From NCBI GenBank assembly GCA_037893245.1, contig JBAIAA010000667.1, positions 1 through 64,000 on the forward strand: 64,000 nt of DNA, read 5' to 3'. Shown here piece by piece: positions 49,869-62,436 of the stretch. Under the pieces are notes generated by a model. That model had not been told where the DNA came from. It did not search any database and worked only from the letters and a program-made list of their open reading frames with translations. The stretch comes from Crossaster papposus. Taxonomy: Eukaryota; Echinodermata; Asteroidea; Velatida; Solasteridae. The position numbers and the translations under genes are program-made. Numbering within the stretch: position 1 is the first letter of the stretch; every line of letters starts with the position of its first letter.

Positions 49869-49940
49869 TGCGTTGGCCGGGAGTTGAACCCGGGTCAATT
49901 GCTTGGAAGGCAACTATTCTAACCGCTATACCACCTACGC
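49869..49940 (-). tRNA. tRNA-Gly(UCC) variant, T5 to A, normal anticodon (unit 139)
   Basis: Paralogue of the UCU copy at 27049 at the 63-unit lag. It has the acceptor A5-A67 mismatch (49936) and the CTACTTAAA/ATACACAATT markers, but keeps anticodon UCC. The anticodon change in block 5 is therefore later than the split of the two long copies, or was lost here by conversion. Confidence 0.88.
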
Positions 49941-51651
49941 TTCGGGAGGGGATACGGAATGCCTAGCACCATATCCAAGCCGGGTGGCAAAAACTGCTCA
50001 CTCGACTCTACTAAAATGCACACTGCGACTTTATTCGACCCTATACTGACCCTTATGTCTCAACTCGACTCGAGTGATTTCCCTAAGACGGCTCGACTGC
50101 AGCCGAATCACTTAATACGGTAAGTCGTAATACTCTGGTTAATTATCACAGTTAATGCACTGAGATACATAATACGCACGAGCACCATTTAAGGAAACCG
50201 AAATTAAATACAAAATTAAACAAAATGCGTTGGCCGGGAGTTGAACCCGGGTCAATTGCTTGGAAGGCAACTATTCTAACCGCTATACCACCAACGCTTC
50301 GGGAGGGGATACGGAATGCCTAGCACCATATCCAAGCCGGGTGGCAAAAACTGCTCACTCGACTCTACTAAAATGCACACTGCGACTTTATTCGACCCTA
50401 TACTGACCCTTATGTCTCAACTCGACTCGAGTGATTTCCCTAAGACGGCTCGACTGCAGCCGAATCACTTAATACGGTAAGTCGTAATACTCTGGTTAAT
50501 TATCACAGTTAATGCACTGAGATACATAATACGCACGAGCACCATTTAAAGAAACCGAAATTAAATACAAAATTAAACAAAATGCGTTGGCCGGGAGTTG
50601 AACCCGGGTCAATTGCTTGGAAGGCAACTATTCTAACCGCTATACCACCAACGCTTCGGGAGGAGATACGGAATGCCTAGCACCATATCCAAGCCGGGTG
50701 GCAAAAACTGCTCACTCGACTCTACTAAAATGCACACTGCGACTTTATTCGACCCTATACTGACCCTTATGTCTCAACTCGACTCGAGTGATTTCCCTAA
50801 GACGGCTCGACTGCAGCCGAATCACTTAATACGGTAAGTCGTAATACTCTGGTTAATTATCACAGTTAATGCACTGAGATACATAATACGCACGAGCACC
50901 ATTTAAAGAAACCGAAATTAATACAAAATTAAACAAAATGCGTTGGCCGGGAGTTGAACCCGGGTCAATTGCTTGGAAGGCAACTATTCTAACCGCTATA
51001 CCACCAACGCTTCGGGAGGGATACGGAATGCCTAGCACCATATCCAAGCCGGGTGGCAAAAACTGCTCACTCGACTCTACTAAAATGCACACTGCGACTT
51101 TATTCGACCCTATACTGACCCTTATGTCTCAACTCGACTCGAGTGATTTCCCTAAGACGGCTCGACTGCAGCCGAATCACTTAATACGGTAAGTCGTAAT
51201 ACTCTGGTTAATTATCACAGTTAATGCACTGAGATACATAATACGCACGAGCACCATTTAAAGAAACCGAAATTAAATACAAAATTAAACAAAATGCGTT
51301 GGCCGGGAGTTGAACCCGGGTCAATTGCTTGGAAGGCAACTATTCTAACCGCTATACCACCAACGCTTCGGGAGGTGATACGGAATGCCTAGCACCATAT
51401 CCAAGCCGGGTGGCAAAAACTGCTCACTCGACTCTACTAAAATGCACACTGCGACTTTATTCGACCCTATACTGACCCTTATGTCTCAACTCGACTCGAG
51501 TGATTTCCCTAAGACGGCTCGACTGCAGCCGAATCACTTAATACGGTAAGTCGTAATACTCTGGTTAATTATCACAGTTAATGCACTGAGATACATAATA
51601 CGCACGAGCACCATTTAAAGAAACCGAAATTAAATACAAAATTAAACAAAA

Positions 51652-51723
51652 TGCGTTGGCCGGGAGTTGAACCCGGGTCAATTGCTTGGAAGGCAACTAT
51701 TCTAACCGCTATACCACAAACGC
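51652..51723 (-). tRNA. tRNA-Gly(UCC) variant, G6 to T (unit 144)
   Basis: C-to-A at 51718 gives the acceptor mismatch. It follows a unit with GGAGGTGAT, the same order as units 70-71 and 133-134, so it belongs to that lineage. Confidence 0.86.
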
Positions 51724-52721
51724 TTCGGGAGGGATACGGAATGCCTAGCACCATATCCAAGCCGGGTGGCAAAAACTGCTCACTCGACTCTACTAAAATG
51801 CACACTGCGACTTTATTCGACCCTATACTGACCCTTATGTCTCAACTCGACTCGAGTGATTTCCCTAAGACGGCTCGACTGCAGCCGAATCACTTAATAC
51901 GGTAAGTCGTAATACTCTGGTTAATTATCACAGTTAATGCACTGAGATACATAATACGCACGAGCACCATTTAAAGAAACCGAAATTAAATACAAAATTA
52001 AACAAAATGCGTTGGCCGGGAGTTGAACCCGGGTCAATTGCTTGGAAGGCAACTATTCTAACCGCTATACCACCAACGCTTCGGGAGGGGATACGGAATG
52101 CCTAGCACCATATCCAAGCCGGGTGGCAAAAACTGCTCACTCGACTCTACTAAAATGCACACTGCGACTTTATTCGACCCTATACTGACCCTTATGTCTC
52201 AACTCGACTCGAGTGATTTCCCTAAGACGGCTCGACTGCAGCCGAATCACTTAATACGGTAAGTCGTAATACTCTGGTTAATTATCACAGTTAATGCACT
52301 GAGATACATAATACGCACGAGCACCATTTAAAGAAACCGAAATTAAATACAAAATTAAACAAAATGCGTTGGCCGGGAGTTGAACCCGGGTCAATTGCTT
52401 GGAAGGCAACTATTCTAACCGCTATACCACCAACGCTTCGGGAGGGGATACGGAATGCCTAGCACCATATCCAAGCCGGGTGGCAAAAACTGCTCACTCG
52501 ACTCTACTAAAATGCACACTGCGACTTTATTCGACCCTATACTGACCCTTATGTCTCAACTCGACTCGAGTGATTTCCCTAAGACGGCTCGACTGCAGCC
52601 GAATCACTTAATACGGTAAGTCGTAATACTCTGGTTAATTATCACAGTTAATGCACTGAGATACATAATACGCACGAGCACCATTTAAAGAAACCGAAAT
52701 TAAATACAAAATTAAACAAAA

Positions 52722-52793
52722 TGCGTTGGCCGGGAGTTGAACCGGGTCAATTGCTTGGAAGGCAACTATTCTAAACCGCTATACCACAAACGC
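52722..52793 (-). tRNA. tRNA-Gly(UCC) variant with two indels and G6 to T (unit 147)
   Basis: One C is missing from the CCC run near 52743 (a T-stem G lost, B-box spacing kept on one side only), one A is added near 52775 (an extra T in the D-loop), and C-to-A gives the acceptor mismatch. The net length is still 72. The T-stem is damaged; sequencing error is possible for the indels. Confidence 0.8.
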
Positions 52794-53078
52794 TTCGGGA
52801 GGGGATACGGAATGCCTAGCACCATATCCAAGCCGGGTGGCAAAAACTGCTCACTCGACTCTACTAAAATGCACACTGCGACTTTATTCGACCCTATACT
52901 GACCCTTATGTCTCAACTCGACTCGAGTGATTTCCCTAAGACGGCTCGACTGCAGCCGAATCACTTAATACGGTAAGTCGTAATACTCTGGTTAATTATC
53001 ACAGTTAATGCACTGAGATACATAATACGCACGAGCACCATTTAAAGAAACCGAAATTAAATACAAAATTAAACAAAA

Positions 53079-53151
53079 TGCGTTGGCCGGGAGTTGAACC
53101 CGGGTCAATTGCTTGGAAGGCAACTATTCTAACCGCTATAACCACCAACGC
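53079..53151 (-). tRNA. tRNA-Gly(UCC) variant, extra T in the D-stem (unit 148)
   Basis: An inserted A on the plus strand near 53140 gives GGTTATAGC where the canonical gene has GGTATAGC, lengthening the A box by one. The gene is 73 nt. Confidence 0.8.
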
Positions 53152-53792
53152 TTCGGGAGGGGATACGGAATGCCTAGCACCATATCCAAGCCGGGTGGCA
53201 AAAACTGCTCACTCGACTCTACTAAAATGCACACTGCGACTTTATTCGACCCTATACTGACCCTTATGTCTCAACTCGACTCGAGTGATTTCCCTAAGAC
53301 GGCTCGACTGCAGCCGAATCACTTAATACGGTAAGTCGTAATACTCTGGTTAATTATCACAGTTAATGCACTGAGATACATAATACGCACGAGCACCATT
53401 TAAAGGAAACCGAAATTAAATACAAAATTAAACAAAATGCGTTGGCCGGGAGTTGAACCCGGGTCAATTGCTTGGAAGGCAACTATTCTAACCGCTATAC
53501 CACCAACGCTTCGGGAGGGGATACGGAATGCCTAGCACCATATCCAAGCGGGTGGCAAAAACTGCTCACTCGACTCTACTAAAATGCACACTGCGACTTT
53601 ATTCGACCCTATACTGACCTTATGTCTCAACTCGACTCGAGTGATTTCCCTAAGACGGCTCGACTGCATCCGAATCACTTAATACGGTAAGTCGTAATAC
53701 TCTGGTTAATTATCACAGTTAATGCACTGAGATACATAATACGCACGAGCACCATTTAAAGAAACCGAAATTAAATACAAAATTAAACAAAA

Positions 53793-53863
53793 TGCGTTGG
53801 CCGGAGTTGAACCCGGGTCAATTGCTTGGAAGGCAACTATTCTAACCGCTATACCACCAACGC
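53793..53863 (-). tRNA. tRNA-Gly(UCC) variant, one C missing from the T-stem (unit 150)
   Basis: A G is missing on the plus strand near 53804, so the 3' T-stem strand reads CCGG in place of CCCGG and the gene is 71 nt. The unit has two other 1-bp deletions in its spacer. Confidence 0.8.
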
Positions 53864-56290
53864 TTCGGGAGGAGATACGGAATGCCTAGCACCATATCCA
53901 AGCCGGGTGGCAAAAACTGCTCACTCGACTCTACTAAAATGCACACTGCGACTTTATTCGACCCTATACTGACCCTTATGTCTCAACTCGACTCGAGTGA
54001 TTTCCCTAAGACGGCTCGACTGCAGCCGAATCACTTAATACGGTAAGTCGTAATACTCTGGTTAATTATCACAGTTAATGCACTGAGATACATAATACGC
54101 ACGAGCACCATTTAAAGAAACCGAAATTAAATACAAAATTAAACAAAATGCGTTGGCCGGGAGTTGAACCCGGGTCAATTGCTTGGAAGGCAACTATTCT
54201 AACCGCTATACCACCAACGCTTCGGGAGGGGATACGGAATGCCTAGCACCATATCCAAGCCGGGTGGCAAAAACTGCTCACTCGACTCTACTAAAATGCA
54301 CACTGCGACTTTATTCGACCCTATACTGACCCTTATGTCTCAACTCGACTCGAGTGATTTCCCTAAGACGGCTCGACTGCAGCCGAATCACTTAATACGG
54401 TAAGTCGTAATACTCTGGTTAATTATCACAGTTAATGCACTGAGATACATAATACGCACGAGCACCATTTAAAGAAACCGAAATTAAATACAAAATTAAA
54501 CAAAATGCGTTGGCCGGGAGTTGAACCCGGGTCAATTGCTTGGAAGGCAACTATTCTAACCGCTATACCACCAACGCTTCGGGAGGTGATACGGAATGCC
54601 TAGCACCATATCCAAGCCGGGTGGCAAAAACTGCTCACTCGACTCTACTAAAATGCACACTGCGACTTTATTCGACCCTATACTGACCCTTATGTCTCAA
54701 CTCGACTCGAGTGATTTCCCTAAGACGGCTCGACTGCAGCCGAATCACTTAATACGGTAAGTCGTAATACTCTGGTTAATTATCACAGTTAATGCACGTG
54801 AGATACATAATACGCACGAGCACCATTTAAAGAAACCGAAATTAAATACAAAATTAAACAAAATGCGTTGGCCGGGAGTTGAACCCGGGTCAATTGCTTG
54901 GAAGGCAACTATTCTAACCGCTATACCACCAACGCTTCGGGAGGGGATACGGAATGCCTAGCACCATATCCAAGCCGGGTGGCAAAAACTGCTCACTCGA
55001 CTCTACTAAAATGCACACTGCGACTTTATTCGACCCTATACTGACCCTTATGTCTCAACTCGACTCGAGTGATTTCCCTAAGACGGCTCGACTGCAGCCG
55101 AATCACTTAATACGGTAAGTCGTAATACTCTGTTAATTATCACAGTTAATGCACTGAGATACATAATACGCACGAGCACCATTTAAAGAAACCGAAATTA
55201 AATACAAAATTAAACAAAATGCGTTGGCCGGGAGTTGAACCCGGGTCAATTGCTTGGAAGGCAACTATTCTAACCGCTATACCACCAACGCTTCGGGAGG
55301 GGATACGGAATGCCTAGCACCATATCCAAGCCGGGTGGCAAAAACTGCTCACTCGACTCTACTAAAATGCACACTGCGACTTTATTCGACCCTATACTGA
55401 CCCTTATGTCTCAACTCGACTCGAGTGATTTCCCTAAGACGGCTCGACTGCAGCCGAATCACTTAATACGGTAAGTCGTAATACTCTGGTTAATTATCAC
55501 AGTTAATGCACTGAGATACATAATACGCACGAGCACCATTTAAAGAAACCGAAATTAAATACAAAATTAAACAAAATGCGTTGGCCGGGAGTTGAACCCG
55601 GGTCAATTGCTTGGAAGGCAACTATTCTAACCGCTATACCACCAACGCTTCGGGAGGGGATACGGAATGCCTAGCACCATATCCAAGCCGGGTGGCAAAA
55701 ACTGCTCACTCGACTCTACTAAAATGCACACTGCGACTTTATTCGACCCTATACTGACCCTTATGTCTCAACTCGACTCGAGTGATTTCCCTAAGACGGC
55801 TCGACTGCAGCCGAATCACTTAATACGGTAAGTCGTAATACTCTGGTTAATTATCACAGTTAATGCACTGAGATACATAATACGCACGAGCACCATTTAA
55901 AGAAACCGAAATTAAATACAAAATTAAACAAAATGCGTTGGCCGGGAGTTGAACCCGGGTCAATTGCTTGGAAGGCAACTATTCTAACCGCTATACCACC
56001 AACGCTTCGGGAGGGGATACGGAATGCCTAGCACCATATCCAAGCCGGGTGGCAAAAACTGCTCACTCGACTCTACTAAAATGCACACTGCGACTTTATT
56101 CGACCCTATACTGACCCTTATGTCTCAACTCGACTCGAGTGATTTCCCTAAGACGGCTCGACTGCAGCCGAATCACTTAATACGGTAAGTCGTAATACTC
56201 TGGTTAATTATCACAGTTAATGCACTGAGATACATAATACGCACGAGCACCATTTAAAGAAACCGAAATTAAATACAAAATTAAACAAAA

Positions 56291-56364
56291 TGCGTTGGCC
56301 GGGAGTTGAACCCGGGTCAATTGCTTGGAAGGCAACTATTCTAACCGCTATATACCACCAACGC
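56291..56364 (-). tRNA. tRNA-Gly(UCC) variant, TA inserted in the D-arm (unit 157)
   Basis: A dinucleotide gain (CTATATACC in place of CTATACC on the plus strand) makes the gene 74 nt and stretches the A box. The D-arm cannot keep its normal form. Confidence 0.82.
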
Positions 56365-58077
56365 TTCGGGAGGGGATACGGAATGCCTAGCACCATATCC
56401 AAGCCGGGTGGCAAAAACTGCTCACTCGACTCTACTAAAATGCACACTGCGACTTTATTCGACCCTATACTGACCCTTATGTCTCAACTCGACTCGAGTG
56501 ATTTCCCTAAGACGGCTCGACTGCAGCCGAATCACTTAATACGGTAAGTCGTAATACTCTGGTTAATTATCACAGTTAATGCACTGAGATACATAATACG
56601 CACGAGCACCATTTAAAGAAACCGAAATTAAATACAAAATTAAACAAAATGCGTTGGCCGGGAGTTGAACCCGGGTCAATTGCTTGGAAGGCAACTATTC
56701 TAACCGCTATACCACCAACGCTTCGGGAGGGGATACGGAATGCCTAGCACCATATCCAAGCCGGGTGGCAAAAACTGCTCACTCGACTCTACTAAAATGC
56801 ACACTGCGACTTTATTCGACCCTATACTGACCCTTATGTCTCAACTCGACTCGAGTGATTTCCCTAAGACGGCTCGACTGCAGCCGAATCACTTAATACG
56901 GTAAGTCGTAATACTCTGGTTAATTATCACAGTTAATGCACTGAGATACATAATACGCACGAGCACCATTTAAAGAAACCGAAATTAAATACAAAATTAA
57001 ACAAAATGCGTTGGCCGGGAGTTGAACCCGGGTCAATTGCTTGGAAGGCAACTATTCTAACCGCTATACCACCAACGCTTCGGGAGGGGATACGGAATGC
57101 CTAGCACCATATCCAAGCCGGGTGGCAAAAACTGCTCACTCGACTCTACTAAAATGCACACTGCGACTTTATTCGACCCTATACTGACCCTTATGTCTCA
57201 ACTCGACTCGAGTGATTTCCCTAAGACGGCTCGACTGCAGCCGAATCACTTAATACGGTAAGTCGTAATACTCTGGTTAATTATCACAGTTAATGCACTG
57301 AGATACATAATACGCACGAGCACCATTTAAAGAAACCGAAATTAAATACAAAATTAAACAAAATGCGTTGGCCGGGAGTTGAACCCGGGTCAATTGCTTG
57401 GAAGGCAACTATTCTAACCGCTATACCACCAACGCTTCGGGAGGGGATACGGAATGCCTAGCACCATATCCAAGCCGGGTGGCAAAAACTGCTCACTCGA
57501 CTCTACTAAAATGCACACTGCGACTTTATTCGACCCTATACTGACCCTTATGTCTCAACTCGACTCGAGTGATTTCCCTAAGACGGCTCGACTGCAGCCG
57601 AATCACTTAATACGGTAAGTCGTAATACTCTGGTTAATTATCACAGTTAATGCACTGAGATACATAATACGCACGAGCACCATTTAAAGAAACCGAAATT
57701 AAATACAAAATTAAACAAAATGCGTTGGCCGGGAGTTGAACCCGGGTCAATTGCTTGGAAGGCAACTATTCTAACCGCTATACCACCAACGCTTCGGGAG
57801 GGGATACGGAATGCCTAGCACCATATCCAAGCCGGGTGGCAAAAACTGCTCACTCGACTCTACTAAAATGCACACTGCGACTTTATTCGACCCTATACTG
57901 ACCCTTATGTCTCAACTCGACTCGAGTGATTTCCCTAAGACGGCTCGACTGCAGCCGAATCACTTAATACGGTAAGTCGTAATACTCTGGTTAATTATCA
58001 CAGTTAATGCACTGAGATACATAATACGCACGAGCACCATTTAAAGAAACCGAAATTAAATACAAAATTAAACAAAA

Positions 58078-58150
58078 TGCGTTGGCCGGGAGTTGAACCC
58101 GGGTCAATTGCTTGGAAGGCAACTATTCTAACCGCTATACACACCAACGC
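58078..58150 (-). tRNA. tRNA-Gly(UCC) variant, one base added between acceptor and D-stem (unit 162)
   Basis: The plus strand reads CTATACACACC where the consensus is CTATACCACC, giving a 73-nt gene with an extra T near positions 9-11 and a disturbed A box. Confidence 0.8.
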
Positions 58151-61100
58151 TTCGGGAGGGGATACGGAATGCCTAGCACCATATCCAAGCCGGGTGGCAA
58201 AAACTGCTCACTCGACTCTACTAAAATGCACACTGCGACTTTATTCGACCCTATACTGACCCTTATGTCTCAACTCGACTCGAGTGATTTCCCTAAGACG
58301 GCTCGACTGCAGCCGAATCACTTAATACGGTAAGTCGTAATACTCTGGTTAATTATCACAGTTAATGCACTGAGATACATAATACGCACGAGCACCATTT
58401 AAAGAAACCGAAATTAAATACAAAATTAAACAAAATGCGTTGGCCGGGAGTTGAACCCGGGTCAATTGCTTGGAAGGCAACTATTCTAACCGCTATACCA
58501 CCAACGCTTCGGGAGGGGATACGGAATGCCTAGCACCATATCCAAGCCGGGTGGCAAAAACTGCTCACTCGACTCTACTAAAATGCACACTGCGACTTTA
58601 TTCGACCCTATACTGACCCTTATGTCTCAACTCGACTCGAGTGATTTCCCTAAGACGGCTCGACTGCAGCCGAATCACTTAATACGGTAAGTCGTAATAC
58701 TCTGGTTAATTATCACAGTTAATGCACTGAGATACATAATACGCACGAGCACCATTTAAAGAAACCGAAATTAAATACAAAATTAAACAAAATGCGTTGG
58801 CCGGGAGTTGAACCCGGGTCAATTGCTTGGAAGGCAACTATTCTAACCGCTATACCACCAACGCTTCGGGAGGGGATACGGAATGCCTAGCACCATATCC
58901 AAGCCGGGTGGCAAAAACTGCTCACTCGACTCTACTAAAATGCACACTGCGACTTTATTCGACCCTATACTGACCCTTATGTCTCAACTCGACTCGAGTG
59001 ATTTCCCTAAGACGGCTCGACTGCAGCCGAATCACTTAATACGGTAAGTCGTAATACTCTGGTTAATTATCACAGTTAATGCACTGAGATACATAATACG
59101 CACGAGCACCATTTAAAGAAACCGAAATTAAATACAAAATTAAACAAAATGCGTTGGCCGGGAGTTGAACCCGGGTCAATTGCTTGGAAGGCAACTATTC
59201 TAACCGCTATACCACCAACGCTTCGGGAGGGGATACGGAATGCCTAGCACCATATCCAAGCCGGGTGGCAAAAACTGCTCACTCGACTCTACTAAAATGC
59301 ACACTGCGACTTTATTCGACCCTATACTGACCCTTATGTCTCAACTCGACTCGAGTGATTTCCCTAAGACGGCTCGACTGCAGCCGAATCACTTAATACG
59401 GTAAGTCGTAATACTCTGGTTAATTATCACAGTTAATGCACTGAGATACATAATACGCACGAGCACCATTTAAAGAAACCGAAATTAAATACAAAATTAA
59501 ACAAAATGCGTTGGCCGGGAGTTGAACCCGGGTCAATTGCTTGGAAGGCAACTATTCTAACCGCTATACCACCAACGCTTCGGGAGGGGATACGGAATGC
59601 CTAGCACCATATCCAAGCCGGGTGGCAAAAACTGCTCACTCGACTCTACTAAAATGCACACTGCGACTTTATTCGACCCTATACTGACCCTTATGTCTCA
59701 ACTCGACTCGAGTGATTTCCCTAAGACGGCTCGACTGCAGCCGAATCACTTAATACGGTAAGTCGTAATACTCTGGTTAATTATCACAGTTAATGCACTG
59801 AGATACATAATACGCACGAGCACCATTTAAAGAAACCGAAATTAAATACAAAATTAAACAAAATGCGTTGGCCGGGAGTTGAACCCGGGTCAATTGCTTG
59901 GAAGGCAACTATTCTAACCGCTATACCACCAACGCTTCGGGAGGGGATACGGAATGCCTAGCACCATATCCAAGCCGGGTGGCAAAAACTGCTCACTCGA
60001 CTCTACTAAAATGCACACTGCGACTTTATTCGACCCTATACTGACCCTTATGTCTCAACTCGACTCGAGTGATTTCCCTAAGACGGCTCGACTGCAGCCG
60101 AATCACTTAATACGGTAAGTCGTAATACTCTGGTTAATTATCACAGTTAATGCACTGAGATACATAATACGCACGAGCACCATTTAAAGAAACCGAAATT
60201 AAATACAAAATTAAACAAAATGCGTTGGCCGGGAGTTGAACCCGGGTCAATTGCTTGGAAGGCAACTATTCTAACCGCTATACCACCAACGCTTCGGGAG
60301 GGGATACGGAATGCCTAGCACCATATCCAAGCCGGGTGGCAAAAACTGCTCACTCGACTCTACTAAAATGCACACTGCGACTTTATTCGACCCTATACTG
60401 ACCCTTATGTCTCAACTCGACTCGAGTGATTTCCCTAAGACGGCTCGACTGCAGCCGAATCACTTAATACGGTAAGTCGTAATACTCTGGTTAATTATCA
60501 CAGTTAATGCACTGAGATACATAATACGCACGAGCACCATTTAAAGAAACCGAAATTAAATACAAAATTAAACAAAATGCGTTGGCCGGGAGTTGAACCC
60601 GGGTCAATTGCTTGGAAGGCAACTATTCTAACCGCTATACCACCAACGCTTCGGGAGGGGATACGGAATGCCTAGCACCATATCCAAGCCGGGTGGCAAA
60701 AACTGCTCACTCGACTCTACTAAAATGCACACTGCGACTTTATTCGACCCTATACTGACCCTTATGTCTCAACTCGACTCGAGTGATTTCCCTAAGACGG
60801 CTCGACTGCAGCCGAATCACTTAATACGGTAAGTCGTAATACTCTGGTTAATTATCACAGTTAATGCACTGAGATACATAATACGCACGAGCACCATTTA
60901 AAGAAACCGAAATTAAATACAAAATTAAACAAAATGCGTTGGCCGGGAGTTGAACCCGGGTCAATTGCTTGGAAGGCAACTATTCTAACCGCTATACCAC
61001 CAACGCTTCGGGAGGGGATACGGAATGCCTAGCACCATATCCAAGCCGGGTGGCAAAAACTGCTCACTCGACTCTACTAAAATGCACACTGCGACTTTAT

Positions 61101-61648
61101 TCGACCCTATACTGACCCTTATGTCTCAACTCGACTCGAGTGATTTCCCTAAGACGGCTCGACTGCAGCCGAATCACTTAATACGGTAAGTCGTAATACT
61201 CTGGTTAATTATCACAGTTAATGCACTGAGATACATAATACGCACGAGCACCATTTAAAGAAACCGAAATTAAATACAAAATTAAACAAAATGCGTTGGC
61301 CGGGAGTTGAACCCGGGTCAATTGCTTGGAAGGCAACTATTCTAACCGCTATACCACCAACGCTTCGGGAGGGGATACGGAATGCCTAGCACCATATCCA
61401 AGCCGGGTGGCAAAAACTGCTCACTCGACTCTACTAAAATGCACACTGCGACTTTATTCGACCCTATACTGACCCTTATGTCTCAACTCGACTCGAGTGA
61501 TTTCCCTAAGACGGCTCGACTGCAGCCGAATCACTTAATACGGTAAGTCGTAATACTCTGGTTAATTATCACAGTTAATGCACTGAGATACATAATACGC
61601 ACGAGCACCATTTAAAGAAACCGAAATTAAATACAAAATTAAACAAAA

Positions 61649-61720
61649 TGCGTTGGCCGGGAGTTGAACCCGGGTCAATTGCTTGGAAGGCAATTATTCT
61701 AACCGCTATACCACCAACGC
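61649..61720 (-). tRNA. tRNA-Gly(UCC) variant, G27 to A (unit 172)
   Basis: C-to-T at 61694 replaces the G27-U43 wobble pair at the top of the anticodon stem with A27-U43, a Watson-Crick pair. It is the one variant I see that would strengthen the fold. It is found only here. Confidence 0.87.
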
Positions 61721-62363
61721 TTCGGGAGGGGATACGGAATGCCTAGCACCATATCCAAGCCGGGTGGCAAAAACTGCTCACTCGACTCTACTAAAATGCA
61801 CACTGCGACTTTATTCGACCCTATACTGACCCTTATGTCTCAACTCGACTCGAGTGATTTCCCTAAGACGGCTCGACTGCAGCCGAATCACTTAATACGG
61901 TAAGTCGTAATACTCTGGTTAATTATCACAGTTAATGCACTGAGATACATAATACGCACGAGCACCATTTAAAGAAACCGAAATTAAATACAAAATTAAA
62001 CCAAAATGCGTTGGCCGGGAGTTGAACCCGGGTCAATTGCTTGGAAGGCAACTATTCTAACCGCTATACCACCAACGCTTCGGGAGGGGATACGGAATGC
62101 CTAGCACCATATCCAAGCCGGGTGGCAAAAACTGCTCACTCGACTCTACTAAAATGCACACTGCGACTTTATTCGACCCTATACTGACCCTTATGTCTCA
62201 ACTCGACTCGAGTGATTTCCCTAAGACGGCTCGACTGCAGCCGAATCACTTAATACGGTAAGTCGTAATACTCTGGTTAATTATCACAGTTATTGCACTG
62301 AGATACATAATACGCACGAGCACCATTTAAAGAAACCGAAATTAAATACAAAATTAAACAAAA

Positions 62364-62436
62364 TGCGTTGGCCGGGAGTTGAACCCGGGTCAATTGCTTG
62401 GAAGGCAAACTATTCTAACCGCTATACCACCAACGC
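62364..62436 (-). tRNA. tRNA-Gly(UCC) variant, extra T in the anticodon stem (unit 174)
   Basis: An inserted A on the plus strand (GGCAAACTATT) adds a T to the 5' strand of the anticodon stem, making the gene 73 nt with a bulge beside the stem. A homopolymer error is possible. Confidence 0.8.

Larger units (their letters stand above)
38924..50669 (-). repeat. Array block 7: units 110-141, second copy of units 47-78
   Basis: tRNA starts: 39194v, 39551v, 39908, 40265, 40622, 40979v, 41336v, 41693v, 42372, 42729, 43086v, 43443, 43800, 44157v, 44514, 44871v, 45228v, 45585v, 45942, 46299, 46656, 47013, 47370, 47727v, 48084v, 48441, 48798, 49155, 49512, 49869v, 50226 and 50583. Marker for marker this follows units 47-78, offset 22,498 bp before the transposon and 22,820 bp after it. 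Differences include the transposon in unit 118, a private A-to-C at about 46503 (unit 130), loss of the CGATTTT change of unit 54, and a normal UCC anticodon at 49869 where unit 76 has UCU. Confidence 0.94.
50670..56379 (-). repeat. Array block 8: units 142-157, rich in 1-2 bp indels
   Basis: tRNA starts: 50939, 51295, 51652v, 52008, 52365, 52722v, 53079v, 53438, 53793v, 54149, 54506, 54864, 55220, 55577, 55934 and 56291v. Indels seen: -A at about 50921, -G at about 51018 and 51731, -C at about 52743, +A at about 52775, +A at 53140, +G at about 53406, -C at about 53550 and 53618, -G at about 53804, +G at 54798, -G at about 55133, and +TA at about 56351. Most fall in short homopolymers and none is duplicated in another unit. 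This looks like poorly corrected long-read sequence more than biology. Confidence 0.9.
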
